A stretch of 64,000 bases of DNA from Saccharothrix ecbatanensis (GTDB taxonomy: Bacteria > Actinomycetota > Actinomycetes > Mycobacteriales > Pseudonocardiaceae): contig NZ_JACHMO010000001.1 in NCBI RefSeq assembly GCF_014205015.1, forward strand, positions 7,626,001 through 7,690,000. Direction: 5' to 3'. The translations under genes and the position numbers were made by a program. The notes below the pieces were generated by a model that was not told the DNA's origin, ran no database searches, and saw only the letters and a list, made by a program, of their open reading frames with translations. Each line of letters begins with the position of its first letter. Position 1 is the first letter of the stretch. Positions 8,084 through 17,358 of the stretch are shown piece by piece.

Positions 8084-8554
8084 TTACCGGTCCAGTTGGC
8101 GCAGGTGTGTGATGACCCGGGTGAACACCGTGGCCAGCACCTCCTGCTCCTCCCGCGACAACAAGTCGATCATGTGCTCGCGCACCCCCTCGACGTGAGT
8201 CGGCGCCGACGCCTCCAGCAGCGCCATCCCCTTGTCCGTCAACTCCGCGAACACCCCGCGCCCGTCCTCCGGGCACTCCAGCCGCCGCAGCAGCCCTTCC
8301 CGCTCCATCCGCGCCACCTGGTGCGACACCCGGCTCTTGGACGACGCCACCTCGTCCGCCAACTGCGACATCCGCATCCGCCGCCCCCGGCGCTCGGACA
8401 GCCGCACGAGCACCTCGTAATCAGGCAACGACACCCCGTGCCCGTCCTGTAGTTCCCGGTGCAGCCGGTCGGCGAGCATCGACGCCCCGACCACGTAGTT
8501 GCGCCAGGCGCGCATCTCCTCATCGTCCAGCCACCGCGGCTCCTGCTCAGTCAC
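8084..8554 (-). CDS. MarR-family transcriptional regulator
   Basis: A 156-residue winged-helix regulator. The recognition region is MSQLADEVASSKSRVSHQVARME (about residues 61-83), followed by the wing ECPEDGRGVFAELTDKG, which is the usual MarR DxRG pattern. Helices at both ends would form the dimer interface. The GTG start at 8554 is preceded by a G-rich run. It is divergent from the secreted phosphoesterase gene, and the 133 bases between them contain a GTTAAC palindrome near 8581 that could be part of an operator. The ligand is unknown. Confidence 0.88.
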   Translation of the reverse strand: MTEQEPRWLDDEEMRAWRNYVVGASMLADRLHRELQDGHGVSLPDYEVLVRLSERRGRRMRMSQLADEVASSKSRVSHQVARMEREGLLRRLECPEDGRGVFAELTDKGMALLEASAPTHVEGVREHMIDLLSREEQEVLATVFTRVITHLRQLDR

Positions 8555-8687
8555 CCCCCAAGGCTATGCCGCACATCTCCGTTAACTGACGATCCACGAG
8601 CATGTCTGGTGCCGGTCAGCTCCGGAAGGCAAACTCCTGCGCCGTACAGCGCCCTCCTACCGGGGCGCCGCAGGGAGGAACCACCCC

Positions 8688-10418
8688 ATGACCTCGTTCA
8701 GACGCACCGCGCAGCGCTCCGCCGCGCTCGCGGTCACCGCGGCGGCGGCGCTGGCGGTCACGCTCGTGCAGAACCCCGCGCAAGCCGACAACGACAAGCC
8801 GGCCCGCACGGTCGACGTCCGACTGATCGGCATCAACGACCTCCACGGCAACATCGAGCCCCCGAGCGGCTCCTCGGGCCGCGTCACGCTGGCCGACGGC
8901 ACCCAGGTCGAAGCGGGTGGCGCCGTCTACAACGCCACCCACATCAAGGACCTCCAGTCCCAGGTGCGCAACTCCGTGATCGTCGGCCAGGGCGACCTCA
9001 TCGGCGCCTCGCCGATCGTCTCCGCCCTGTTCCACGACGAGCCGACGATCGAGGTGCTGAACCAGGTCGGCATGGACACCACGGCGGCCGGCAACCACGA
9101 GTTCGACGAGGGCTACCAAGAGCTGCTCCGCATGCAGTACGGCGGCTGCCACCCGGTCGACGGCTGCCAGTTCCGCGACACCTACGAGGGCGCGGAGTTC
9201 CCGATCCTCGGCGCCAACGTCACCCTGGCGAAGAACGACCGCCCCGCGCTGCCGCCGTTCTGGGTGGAGTTCCGCGACGGCGTCCCGATCGGCTTCATCG
9301 GCATGCCGCTGAAGGACGTGCCGATCCTGGTCGACCCGAACGGCATCAAGGAGCTCGAGTTCGGCGACGAGATCACCGCCGCGAACCGGTACGCGGACCT
9401 GCTGAACCGGCTCGGCGTGAAGTCGATCGTGCTGCTGATCCACCAGGGCGACAACACCGCGGGCGGCGGGCCGGACGAGTGCCGCACGGTCGCCGGCGGT
9501 CCCGGCCGCAAGATCGCCGAGCAGGTCAGCCCGAAGATCGACGCGGTGTTCTCCGGCCACAGCCACCAGCACTACAACTGCACGGTCACCGACCCGGCGG
9601 GCAACCCGCGCCCGTTCATCGAGGGCCTGGCGTTCGGCCGTGAGCTGTCCGTGGTCGACCTCAAGATCGACAAGCGCACCCGCGAGGTCATCCGGACCGC
9701 GACGGTCGCCCGCAACCACGTGGTGACCCGGAACGTCACCCCGGACCCGCAGATCCAGGCGATCATCGACCTGGCCAAGTCGAAGTCCGGCCCGATCGCG
9801 AACCGCCCGGTCGGCACCATCGCGCAGGACATCCTGCGGGCGCAGAACGCGGCCGGCGAGTCCCCGCTCGGCAACCTGATCGCCGACTCGCAGCTCGCCA
9901 CCACCACCGACAACGGCGCGGTCCTCGCGCTGATGAACCCCGGCGGTGTGCGCTCCGACCTCACCTACGCCTCCTCGCCCGCGGGTGAGGGCGACGGTGT
10001 GGTGACGTACGGCGAGGCGTTCACCGTGCAGCCGTTCGGCAACATCCTCCAGACGGTGACGCTGACCGGCACGCAGATCAAGGCGGCGCTGGAGCAGCAG
10101 TGGCAGATCGTCAACGGCGCGCAGCGGCAGATCATCCTCCAGCCGTCGAAGGGCCTGACCTACACGTGGTCGGCGTCCGCGCCCATCGGCTCGAAGGTGT
10201 CGGCGATCGCGCTGAACGGGGTGCCGTTGGACCCGGCCGCGAACTACCGGGTCACGATCAACAGCTTCCTCCAGGGCGGCGGTGACGGGTTCAGCACGTT
10301 CACCGGCGGCACCGACATCACCGGTGGCGGCATCGACCTGGACGGGTTCAGCGCCTACCTGACGGCGAACCCGAACACCGCCCCGCCGGCGCTCGACCGC
10401 ATCACCACGACGCCGTGA
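8688..10418 (+). CDS. Secreted bifunctional metallophosphatase/5'-nucleotidase
   Basis: A 576-residue exported enzyme of the UshA/YfkN type, expected to remove phosphate from extracellular nucleotides. A signal peptide spans about 1-33 (SAALAVTAAAALAVTLV, cleavage near AQA). The calcineurin-like metal sites are visible: D51LHGN, GNHE at 135-138 and the GHSHQHYN motif around residue 290. The C-terminal 5'-nucleotidase domain begins near 360 (PLGNLIADSQL) and includes NPGGVRSD and the FQ-type substrate region. AGGGAGGA precedes the ATG. The upstream MarR gene may control it. A strong hairpin follows the stop codon. Confidence 0.93.
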   Translation: MTSFRRTAQRSAALAVTAAAALAVTLVQNPAQADNDKPARTVDVRLIGINDLHGNIEPPSGSSGRVTLADGTQVEAGGAVYNATHIKDLQSQVRNSVIVGQGDLIGASPIVSALFHDEPTIEVLNQVGMDTTAAGNHEFDEGYQELLRMQYGGCHPVDGCQFRDTYEGAEFPILGANVTLAKNDRPALPPFWVEFRDGVPIGFIGMPLKDVPILVDPNGIKELEFGDEITAANRYADLLNRLGVKSIVLLIHQGDNTAGGGPDECRTVAGGPGRKIAEQVSPKIDAVFSGHSHQHYNCTVTDPAGNPRPFIEGLAFGRELSVVDLKIDKRTREVIRTATVARNHVVTRNVTPDPQIQAIIDLAKSKSGPIANRPVGTIAQDILRAQNAAGESPLGNLIADSQLATTTDNGAVLALMNPGGVRSDLTYASSPAGEGDGVVTYGEAFTVQPFGNILQTVTLTGTQIKAALEQQWQIVNGAQRQIILQPSKGLTYTWSASAPIGSKVSAIALNGVPLDPAANYRVTINSFLQGGGDGFSTFTGGTDITGGGIDLDGFSAYLTANPNTAPPALDRITTTP

Positions 10419-10421
10419 GCA

Positions 10422-10465
10422 CCGCGCGGTGGGCGGGCGTCGAGGCGTCCGCCCACTGCGCGCGG
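10422..10465 (+). terminator. Hairpin after the phosphoesterase gene
   Basis: Arms GTGGGCGGGCG (10429-10439) and CGTCCGCCCAC (10446-10456) pair with a six-base loop. Outer arms CCGCGCG and CGCGCGG extend the stem. There is no U-tract, as is common in actinobacteria. Confidence 0.6.
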
Positions 10466-10971
10466 TGACCGTCCGAATCGACCTGGTTAATTGCGTTTCA
10501 CCAGTTCAGGGGACGTGTCCTCCGGTTGTGCATCGGGCCGATCAAGCGCATGCTCGACGTAGGACCTGCCACCGGCGGAACCCGAGCTGAACCCGCCGGC
10601 GGCACGCCCGGAAGGGGTAGGTGGTGCGGTGCAGGTAAGTCCTCGCGATGACGATTCGCGTTCGGACCGCGACCCCGCGGGCGGAGCGGTCATGAGACCG
10701 GCCCGGTCGCGAACGTGAGCGGTTGGACGAGGTTTTCGAGCGCACGGCGCCACCGGCGCCATCGCCGCGCTTGACGATGTTGACCCCGGAAGTCTGAGGG
10801 CGCCGTCTCCACCGTCGGCGCCGACCGCGGTCCACGCCGACCTCGCCACGAATGGTTTCGTCATCTCCACATGGAAATAACCCCCGGGTGCGGTGCCCCG
10901 ACGTCGGGTCCCGCATCCGGGGCTTATCTTTGTCCGGTTTCTGTGTGGGCCCTGAGGTTGGAGGACGCGCG
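10466..10971. other. Intergenic stretch without a recognisable gene
   Basis: About 500 bases of lower coding character. Open frames exist on the minus strand but have no family resemblance and unnatural composition. No tRNA, repeat or attachment site is seen. It probably holds the promoter of the metallopeptidase gene. Confidence 0.5.
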
Positions 10972-11874
10972 GTGCAGTTCAACGAGAACGCCGAACTCGA
11001 CACGTCACAGGTCACCGACCAACGGGGTGTCGGCGGTCGGGTCGCCATGGGTGGTGGTGGGCTCGGCATCGTCGGCCTCATCCTCTACTTCGTGTTGTCG
11101 CAGATCGGCGGCGGTGCGCAGCTGCCGTCCGGCTCAGGGTTCGGCGACGTCGGCCAGGACCGGCAGGTGGGCTCCGAGTCCATCGAGGCGAAGTGCCGGA
11201 CCGGCGCGGACGCGAACCGCGAGGCCGACTGCCGCGCGGTGGCGTTCATCAACTCGATCCAGGCCTACTGGACCGACCAGTTCGCCCGATCGGGCCGCAC
11301 CTACCAGCCCGCGCAGACGAACTTCTTCTCCGGCGGCGTGCAGACCAGGTGCGGCAACGCGTCGTCCGCGGTGGGGCCGTTCTACTGCCCGGCGGACGCG
11401 CAGGTGTACATCGACCTCGGGTTCTTCCGGGAGATGCAGCAGAAGTTCGGCGCCACCGGCGGGCCGTTCGTGGAGGCGTACATCCTGGCGCACGAGTACG
11501 GGCACCACATCCAGAACCAGCTGGGCACGTCCGACCGGGTGAGCTCGCGGTCCGGGCCCAAGTCCGACTCGGTGCGGCTGGAGTTGCAGGCGGACTGCTA
11601 CGCGGGCGCCTGGGCCAACCACGCGCAGACCGTGCCGACGGCGTCCGGGCAGCCCTTGATCACCGGCGTGACGCAGGACGACGTGAACGCGGCGCTGGAC
11701 GCGGCGGCCCGGATCGGCGACGACTTCATCCAGGGCGAACTCGGCGGCGGTCGGATCGACACGACCCAGTTCACCCACGGCAGCTCGGCGCAGCGGCAGA
11801 AGTGGTATACGACCGGCCTCGAGACCGGCGACCCGGCGCGCTGCAACACGTTCGACACCAACGACCTGGGCTGA
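10972..11874 (+). CDS. Neutral zinc metallopeptidase, YpfJ family
   Basis: A 300-residue membrane-anchored protease. Residues 27-45 form one transmembrane helix (GGGGLGIVGLILYFVLS). The catalytic zinc motif HEYGH is at 174-178, and a downstream acidic ligand is likely in the LELQADCYAG segment, which is typical of the family. Pairs of cysteines (CRTGADANREADC and CGNASSAVGPFYC) may form disulphides in the extracytoplasmic domain. The GTG at 10972 is preceded by TTGGAGGA. The physiological substrate of this family is not known to me. The gene converges on a MarR regulator across a long perfect hairpin. Confidence 0.9.
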   Translation: MQFNENAELDTSQVTDQRGVGGRVAMGGGGLGIVGLILYFVLSQIGGGAQLPSGSGFGDVGQDRQVGSESIEAKCRTGADANREADCRAVAFINSIQAYWTDQFARSGRTYQPAQTNFFSGGVQTRCGNASSAVGPFYCPADAQVYIDLGFFREMQQKFGATGGPFVEAYILAHEYGHHIQNQLGTSDRVSSRSGPKSDSVRLELQADCYAGAWANHAQTVPTASGQPLITGVTQDDVNAALDAAARIGDDFIQGELGGGRIDTTQFTHGSSAQRQKWYTTGLETGDPARCNTFDTNDLG

Positions 11875-11889
11875 ACACCGCTAGACGCC

Positions 11890-11935
11890 ACTGACGCCCC
11901 TCACCGGCACATCGAGGCCGGTGAGGGGCGTCAGT
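11890..11935. terminator. Bidirectional terminator hairpin
   Basis: Two perfectly complementary 18-base arms, 11890-11907 and 11918-11935, with a ten-base loop lie between convergent genes. The right arm includes the stop codon of the minus-strand MarR gene. Confidence 0.85.
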
Positions 11936-12365
11936 GCTGTTCGGTCAGCACCTTCGAACACCTCGCCAGCAAGGCCCGGAGGGTCTCCCGCTCCGCCGCG
12001 CTGAACTCGTCCGCCAGCCGTCGTTCCACCGCGGACGCCCGCGCGTCGGCCACCTCGAACGCCGCGCGCCCCGCCTCGGTCAGCCGCGTCTCCAGCACGT
12101 TCCGGTGCACCTCGTGCGGCACTCGGGCGATCAGGTCGGCCGCTTCCAGGTTGCGCAGGATCGTGGTCATCGTCTGCGGCGTCACCCGGCAGCGGCGCGC
12201 GAGTTCGGCGGCCGACACACCGGGGTGCTCGTCCAGCACCAGCAGCGCCGCGTACTGCGGCACCGTCAGCCCCGCCGGCCGCACGGCCTGCTGCTTCACC
12301 AGCATCAACTCGTGCTCGACGCGCTTGATGTCGCCACCAAGGCGCTCCTCGACCGGCATGCCCAT
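11931..12365 (-). CDS. MarR-family transcriptional regulator
   Basis: A 144-residue winged-helix repressor or activator. The DNA-binding core is AAELARRCRVTPQTMTTILRN (about residues 50-70), followed by a wing with ETRLTEAGRAAF. The ATG at 12365 begins MGMPVEERLG; the open frame runs further upstream but crosses the divergent promoter region. It is transcribed away from a secreted SMP-30-like protein, and a perfect palindrome at 12392-12407 sits 27 bases upstream of this start. Autoregulation and control of the neighbour are therefore likely. Confidence 0.88.
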   Translation of the reverse strand: MGMPVEERLGGDIKRVEHELMLVKQQAVRPAGLTVPQYAALLVLDEHPGVSAAELARRCRVTPQTMTTILRNLEAADLIARVPHEVHRNVLETRLTEAGRAAFEVADARASAVERRLADEFSAAERETLRALLARCSKVLTEQH

Positions 12366-12391
12366 GGTCAGATCGTAAACTCGTTGACGAC

Positions 12392-12407
12392 TATCAGAAC
12401 TCTGATA
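12392..12407. promoter_or_regulatory. Probable MarR operator
   Basis: Perfect inverted repeat with arms TATCAGA and TCTGATA and the two-base spacer AC. It is AT-rich against a GC-rich background and is placed between divergent regulator and target genes, which is the usual site of a MarR operator. Confidence 0.75.
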
Positions 12408-12446
12408 TAGCTTCGTGCACGTACTGAACGACGTGAACGGAGCACC

Positions 12447-13403
12447 ATGCGTGTCCTGATGATTTTCGTGTTGCTGATCCTCACCGCCGCCCCGGCGTCG
12501 GCCCACACCCCACCGGAGACGATCACCGGCAGATCCACCGCGCTGCACCCCGAGGGCATCACCTGGGACCCGCTGCGGCGCACCTTCCTGCTCACCTCGA
12601 TCCGCCACGGCACCGTGGAGGTCGTCCGACCGGGCGGCGCCACCAAGACCCTGATCAGCGATCCCCGGATGGTGTCCACGTTCGGCGTCCACGTGATCCG
12701 CGACCGCGTCTACGTCGCGTACGGCGACATGGGCGTGGGCAGCCGGTCCACCGCGGACACCACCTACAAGGCCTCCGGGCTCGGCGTCTTCGACCTCGCC
12801 ACCGGACGTCCGCTGCACGTGGTCGACCTCGCGATCGGCCCCGGCCGGCACTCCGCGAACGACGTCGCGGTCGACCACGCCGGCAACGCGTACGTCACCG
12901 ACCCGGCCACCGACGCGCTCTACCGGGTCGACCGCCGCGGCCACGCCACCGTGCTCGCCCGTGACCCCCGGCTCGGCAGCACCACCATCGGTCTGAACGG
13001 GATCGTCTGGCACCCCAACGGTTTCGTGCTCGCGGTCCGCTACGACACGGGCGCGCTGTTCAAGGTCACCCGTGGCGGACGGGTCTCCGAGATCACCCTC
13101 GACCGCCCGCTGGTCGGCGGCGACGGCATGGACCTGCGCCCGGACGGCTCGCTCGCCGTCGTCACCAATTCCCTTGGCGCACCAGGGGAAGCGGCCGTCA
13201 GCGTGCTGCGCTCGAACGACGACTGGCGCACCGCCCGCACCACCCACCGCGCCGCGCCGTGGGCCGACGACGAACCGACCACCATCGCCCGCTCACCGCA
13301 CGGCAGCTACGTCGTGGACGGCAACCTCGGCCCGCTGGTCACCGGCGCGGGCATGTCCGATGTGTACACAGTGCGACGGTTCTCCGAGACCTCTGCGCAC
13401 TGA
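12447..13403 (+). CDS. Secreted SMP-30/NHL-like beta-propeller protein
   Basis: A 318-residue exported protein. The signal peptide is the first 20 residues (MIFVLLILTAAPASA, cleavage after ASA). The mature part shows propeller blades of the SMP-30/gluconolactonase type: HPEGITWDPLRRTFLL, NDVAVDHAGNAYVTD and LNGIVWHPNGFVL. These proteins bind a divalent metal and include lactonases, but no substrate can be named here. The gene is divergent from a MarR regulator with a clear operator between them, so it is probably inducible. Confidence 0.8.
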   Translation: MRVLMIFVLLILTAAPASAHTPPETITGRSTALHPEGITWDPLRRTFLLTSIRHGTVEVVRPGGATKTLISDPRMVSTFGVHVIRDRVYVAYGDMGVGSRSTADTTYKASGLGVFDLATGRPLHVVDLAIGPGRHSANDVAVDHAGNAYVTDPATDALYRVDRRGHATVLARDPRLGSTTIGLNGIVWHPNGFVLAVRYDTGALFKVTRGGRVSEITLDRPLVGGDGMDLRPDGSLAVVTNSLGAPGEAAVSVLRSNDDWRTARTTHRAAPWADDEPTTIARSPHGSYVVDGNLGPLVTGAGMSDVYTVRRFSETSAH

Positions 13404-13427
13404 GCTGCGGATCCCGCGTGCGACGGG

Positions 13428-13455
13428 GCGCGGTGTCGTGGGAACCACACCGCGC
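13428..13455 (+). terminator. Hairpin after the SMP-30-like gene
   Basis: Arms GCGCGGTGT (13428-13436) and ACACCGCGC (13447-13455) pair perfectly around a ten-base loop. Confidence 0.6.
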
Positions 13456-13512
13456 TCCGCCTGACGCAGTGTTAGCGTCGCTAACCAACTGCGAGAACCG
13501 GGGAGAGTGGCC

Positions 13513-14262
13513 GTGACGACGCTGGAGGCGATCGTCGTCGTCCTGGCCGGTGTGTTCGCCGGTGGGATCAACACGGTGGTCGGCTCCGGCACGCTGGTGA
13601 CGTTCCCGGTGCTGCTGGCCGTCGGCTACCCGCCGGTGGTGGCGAACGTGTCCAACAGCCTCGGCCTGGTGCCGGGCTCGCTCAGCGGCGCGTGGGGCTA
13701 CCGGCGTGAGCTGACCGGCCAGGCGAGCCGGGTGAAGCGGCTGCTGCCCGCGTCGGTGCTCGGCGCGGTGGTCGGGGCGATCCTGCTCGTGGTGCTGCCG
13801 GAGGACGCGTTCTCGGCGATCGTCCCCGTGCTGATCGCCATCGCGCTGGTGCTGGTGATCGCCCAGCCGTGGCTCAACCGCAAGCTCGCCGAACGGGAAC
13901 GGCAGGAGCACGGCGGGCTCGCGCTGTGGGTCGGGGTGTTCCTCGCGGGCATCTACGGCGGCTACTTCGGCGCGGCGCAGGGCGTGCTGGTGATGGGGCT
14001 CATGGGCGTGCTGATGAGCGAGCACATCCAGCGGATGAACGCCCTGAAGAACGTGCTGACGGCGTTCGTGAACCTGGTCGCGGGCGTGCTGTTCATCTTC
14101 ATCGCGGACGTGGCGTGGCTCGCAGTGCTGCTGCTGGCGGTCGGCTCGGTCGTCGGCGGTCAGCTGGGCGCGAAGGTCGGCCGCCGACTCCCACCCGCCG
14201 TGTTGCGCGCGGTGATCGTGCTGGTGGGAGTCGTGGCCATCACGCAGATGCTGACCCGGTGA
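13513..14262 (+). CDS. TauE/SafE (TSUP) family membrane exporter
   Basis: A 249-residue integral membrane protein with about eight hydrophobic helices arranged as two related halves. The N-terminal signature GGINTVVGSGTLVTFPVLL and the later YGGYFGAAQGVLVMGLMG are typical of the TSUP family, which moves small sulfur-containing or organic anions (sulfite, sulfoacetate, taurine products). The cargo cannot be deduced. The GTG at 13513 is preferred over the GTG at 13507 because GGGGAGA then lies at normal distance. It stands alone and converges on the aminotransferase. Confidence 0.87.
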   Translation: MTTLEAIVVVLAGVFAGGINTVVGSGTLVTFPVLLAVGYPPVVANVSNSLGLVPGSLSGAWGYRRELTGQASRVKRLLPASVLGAVVGAILLVVLPEDAFSAIVPVLIAIALVLVIAQPWLNRKLAERERQEHGGLALWVGVFLAGIYGGYFGAAQGVLVMGLMGVLMSEHIQRMNALKNVLTAFVNLVAGVLFIFIADVAWLAVLLLAVGSVVGGQLGAKVGRRLPPAVLRAVIVLVGVVAITQMLTR

Positions 14263-14298
14263 ACGCCTGGCCGGTGTGGCTCGGCAGGCTCAGCCGGC

Positions 14299-15366
14299 TC
14301 AGCCGGTGAACGAGGTCGCGGCGGCGAGGAACGCGTCGTTCTCCTCCGGATCGCCGATCGTCACGCGCGCGCCGTCACCGACGAACGCCCGCACGATCAC
14401 CTTGTGCTCCAGGCAGTGCTCGTTGAACGCCGCAGTCCGCTCGCCCAGCGGCAGCCACACGAAGTTCGCCTGCGACTCCGGCACCTCGAAACCGGCGGCC
14501 AGCAGCGCGTCGCGCACCCGCGTCCGCTCGGCCACGATCGCCCGGCACCGCGCCATCAGCTCGTCCTCGGCGTCCAAGGACGCCAGCGCGGCCACCTGGG
14601 CCAGCGCGTTCACGCCGAACGGCACGTAGACCTTGCGCAGCGTCTCGGCCACGGCGGGCGACGCCACCGCGTACCCGACGCGCAGCCCGGCCAGCCCGTA
14701 CGCCTTGGAGAACGTGCGCAGCACGGCCACGTTGTCCCGGCCCGCCGCCCACTGCGCCTTCGCCAGCTCGACGCCGTCCGGCACCTCCGGGTCGGCCACG
14801 AACTCCTTGTACGCCTCGTCGATCACCACGAGCACGTCCGACGGCACCCGGTCGATGAACCGCTCGATCTCCGCCGTCCGCAACGCCGTCCCGGTCGGGT
14901 TGTTCGGGTTGCACACGAACACCAGCCGGGTCCGCGGCGTGATCGCGGCGGCCATCGCGTCCAGGTCGTGCTCGTGACCCGCGGTCAGCGGCACCCTGGT
15001 CTGCCGCGCGCCGACCACGGCGGTGACGATCGGGTACGCCTCGAACGAGCGCCACGCGAACAGCACCTCGTCCTCGGCGGTGCAGGTCGACTGGACCAGC
15101 TGCTGGCACAGCGTCACCGAGCCGCAGCCGACGGCCAGCTGCTCGACGGGCACGCCCAGCTTGTCGCCCAGCCGCGCCACGAGCTCGGTGGCGGCGGTGT
15201 CCGGGTAGCGGTTCACCGCGGTCGCCGCTTCCGCGATCGCGCGCACCACGCTGGGCAGCGGTCCGGCCGACACCTCGTTGCTGGCCAGCTTGATCGCGCC
15301 GGGGATGGTTTTGCCGGGCACGTAAGCGGGCAGAGCTACCAGATCGGCGCGGGTTCGCACGGTCAT
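14299..15366 (-). CDS. hisC: HisC-like histidinol-phosphate/aromatic aminotransferase
   Basis: A 355-residue PLP-dependent class II aminotransferase. Features are NPNNPTGT at 153-160, DEAYKEF at 183-189 and the Schiff-base lysine K221 in [10 protein letters not shown]. The family includes HisC (histidine synthesis) and the aromatic aminotransferase Pat. The gene is not next to other his genes, so it may be the second, Pat-like copy common in actinobacteria; tyrA lies elsewhere in this window. The GTG start at 15366 lies upstream of a short divergent promoter region shared with the DLH-like gene. Confidence 0.87.
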   Translation of the reverse strand: MTVRTRADLVALPAYVPGKTIPGAIKLASNEVSAGPLPSVVRAIAEAATAVNRYPDTAATELVARLGDKLGVPVEQLAVGCGSVTLCQQLVQSTCTAEDEVLFAWRSFEAYPIVTAVVGARQTRVPLTAGHEHDLDAMAAAITPRTRLVFVCNPNNPTGTALRTAEIERFIDRVPSDVLVVIDEAYKEFVADPEVPDGVELAKAQWAAGRDNVAVLRTFSKAYGLAGLRVGYAVASPAVAETLRKVYVPFGVNALAQVAALASLDAEDELMARCRAIVAERTRVRDALLAAGFEVPESQANFVWLPLGERTAAFNEHCLEHKVIVRAFVGDGARVTIGDPEENDAFLAAATSFTG

Positions 15367-15487
15367 CCAAGGACTCCCTTCGGGGTTCTGAGCTGGACGT
15401 TAGCCCGTGAAAGACCCGGATGGGGCATACCTGCCGTACCGATGCTCACGTTGACTGCCGTTTACCCCTACGTGGAAGGGTTGCCCC

Positions 15488-16165
15488 ATGACTGCTACCC
15501 GCACCGAGACGCTCTCCCTCACCGACGGCCGTGAGCTGCGGCTGACGGTCGCCGAGCCGGAGAACGCCGTCCGCGGCGGCCTGGTCGTGCTCCACGAGGC
15601 ACGCGGCGTGACCGACACCGTTCGCGGCCTGGTCAGCTCGCTCGCCGCCGAGGGGTGGCTGGCGGTGGCGCCGCACCTCTACGACGAGGTGTCCGGAGCC
15701 GAGGCGCCGGCCATGGTGAGCGCGCTGTCCGGTGAGGCCGTGCTGGAGGACACCGACGTCGCGTTCGTGTGGCTCGGGCAACAGGGCGTCAGCCAGGACC
15801 GGATGGGCGTCATGGGCTTCGACCTCGGCGGATCGGTCGCGATGGTGGTCGCGGGAAGCCGAACCATCGGCGCCGCGGTCACGGTCGGTGGCGGCGGCAT
15901 CCTGGAGCCGCTGGCCGAAGGGCTGCCGTCGCTGGTGGAGGTGGCGGAGGAGCTGACGTGCCCGTGGCTCGGGCTGTACGGGGACGACGACGCCGAGATC
16001 CCGTTCAGCGACGTGGAGAAGCTGCGTGAAGCGGCGGCGGCTGCCCCGGTGGCGACCGACGTGGTCCGGTTCGCCGACACCAGCCACCGGTTCGACACGA
16101 CGCCGGGCGCCAGCGCCGAGGCGTGGCAGCGCGCGTTGAACTGGTTCGACTCCCACCTTCGCTAG
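15488..16165 (+). CDS. Dienelactone hydrolase-like protein lacking the Cys nucleophile
   Basis: A 225-residue alpha/beta-hydrolase of the dienelactone hydrolase family by overall pattern: VVLHEARGVTD early, the nucleophile elbow near residue 110, and the late YGDDDAEIPFSD and DTSHRFD segments that supply acid and histidine. In this protein the elbow reads GFDLGG, so position 112 is Asp where the family has Cys (GFCxGG). The protein may therefore not be a conventional hydrolase. The start has a short purine-rich GGAAGGG upstream. It is divergent from the aminotransferase and followed by the ESX locus. Confidence 0.8.
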   Translation: MTATRTETLSLTDGRELRLTVAEPENAVRGGLVVLHEARGVTDTVRGLVSSLAAEGWLAVAPHLYDEVSGAEAPAMVSALSGEAVLEDTDVAFVWLGQQGVSQDRMGVMGFDLGGSVAMVVAGSRTIGAAVTVGGGGILEPLAEGLPSLVEVAEELTCPWLGLYGDDDAEIPFSDVEKLREAAAAAPVATDVVRFADTSHRFDTTPGASAEAWQRALNWFDSHLR

Positions 16166-16347
16166 GCGACTCGTTCGCCGGGCAACCCGCCAAGCGACCA
16201 GTCAAGCGACCAGTCAAGCAACTGGTCGGCGGCTTGGAACCGAACGTGGTTACCGGTACATCTAAGGAAGGCGTCCGGAAGCGTGATTCGGTCGACGTCG
16301 GCTAACGCGCGGTGGGCCTGCGGCGAAGCGCAGTGCAGGGGGTAGTG

Positions 16348-17358
16348 ATGAGCGACGGGAACACGGTCTCATTCACGGCGGGTGCACCCACGGTGCAGAT
16401 ACCGCCGGGCTTCACGCCGTCCGCGGTGGGGCAGCCGGCTTTCTCGGCCCAGGCGCCGGTGGCCGATCCGCCGGTGGCCGACGTGCCGGTAGTCGACGTG
16501 CCGGTGGCCGACGCGCCGGTAGTCGACGTGCCGGTAGGTGATGTGTCAGCAGGCGGCGCGCCTTTCGCCGGAGTGCCGGTGGCCGACGCGCCTTATGCCG
16601 GGGTGCCGGTAGGTGACGCGCCGTTCGCCGGGGTGCCGGTCGCCAACGTGCCGGCAGGTGACCTGCCGTTCGCCGGTGTGCCGGTTGGCGCCACGCCGAT
16701 GGCCGATCCGAGCCCCACGGTCACCATCCCGGCCGGGTTCACCGCCCAGCCGATGACCAGCCAGCCGATGGCCGGCCAGCCGGTGGCAGCCGAACCAGTG
16801 GTTGTGGCACCAGTGGCTGCCGCACCGCCTGCCGCTGCGCCGCCTGCCGCCGCACCGCCTGCCGCCGCACCGGCTGCCGCGGAGCCGGTCGCCGCCGTGC
16901 CGGTCGTTGCCGCACCGGCGGCTGCCGAGCCGGACGTGGCGTCACCCATCCGGGACAGCTTCGCGACGGCCGCGAAGACCGACCTGGCCAAGGCGACCAC
17001 GGCGCTGGACGCGGTGGACAAGCAGTCCGTCCGGCTCGACCTGGACAAGCAGGGCGTCGCGGACCTGCTCAAGCTGGTCTCCCAGGCCCGGAGCCTGGTC
17101 GACAACGTGCACGGCCGGGCGGTCAACAACCTCGACGTCGAGCTGAAGTTCGGCAACAACTGGGTGAGCGACGCGATCAGCCGCCGGCTGCGCGAGGTCG
17201 CGGTGGGCAACGAGGAATCCGCGGTCAAGGTGATCGGCGACTTCATGAAGGTGCTCTTCGAGGTCGAGGAGACCATCCGCGAAGCGGCGCGGAACCTGGA
17301 GCTCGCCGACGACGAAGCGGCGGACGCGTTCGGGGCGGCTGGGGAGGCCAAGGGCTGA
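16348..17358 (+). CDS. ESX-locus protein with Val/Pro/Ala repeats
   Basis: A 336-residue protein in two parts. Residues 1-200 are low-complexity: tandem units built on the words FAGVPVG and VADAP, then Pro/Ala runs, bracketed by the similar phrases VQIPPGFTPS and VTIPAGFTAQ. Residues 200-336 are predicted helical (IRDSFATAAKTDLAKATTALD onward) and resemble a small WXG/ESX-type helical hairpin. The ATG at 16348 follows CAGGGGG. The stop overlaps the ATG of the PPE-like gene. By position it is a probable type VII secretion substrate; the exact role is unknown. Confidence 0.7.
   Translation: MSDGNTVSFTAGAPTVQIPPGFTPSAVGQPAFSAQAPVADPPVADVPVVDVPVADAPVVDVPVGDVSAGGAPFAGVPVADAPYAGVPVGDAPFAGVPVANVPAGDLPFAGVPVGATPMADPSPTVTIPAGFTAQPMTSQPMAGQPVAAEPVVVAPVAAAPPAAAPPAAAPPAAAPAAAEPVAAVPVVAAPAAAEPDVASPIRDSFATAAKTDLAKATTALDAVDKQSVRLDLDKQGVADLLKLVSQARSLVDNVHGRAVNNLDVELKFGNNWVSDAISRRLREVAVGNEESAVKVIGDFMKVLFEVEETIREAARNLELADDEAADAFGAAGEAKG

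Noticed and set aside
10487..10870. Minus-strand gene in the gap before the metallopeptidase
   Set aside because: The frame has no recognisable motif, no ribosome site, and a composition typical of non-coding GC-rich DNA.
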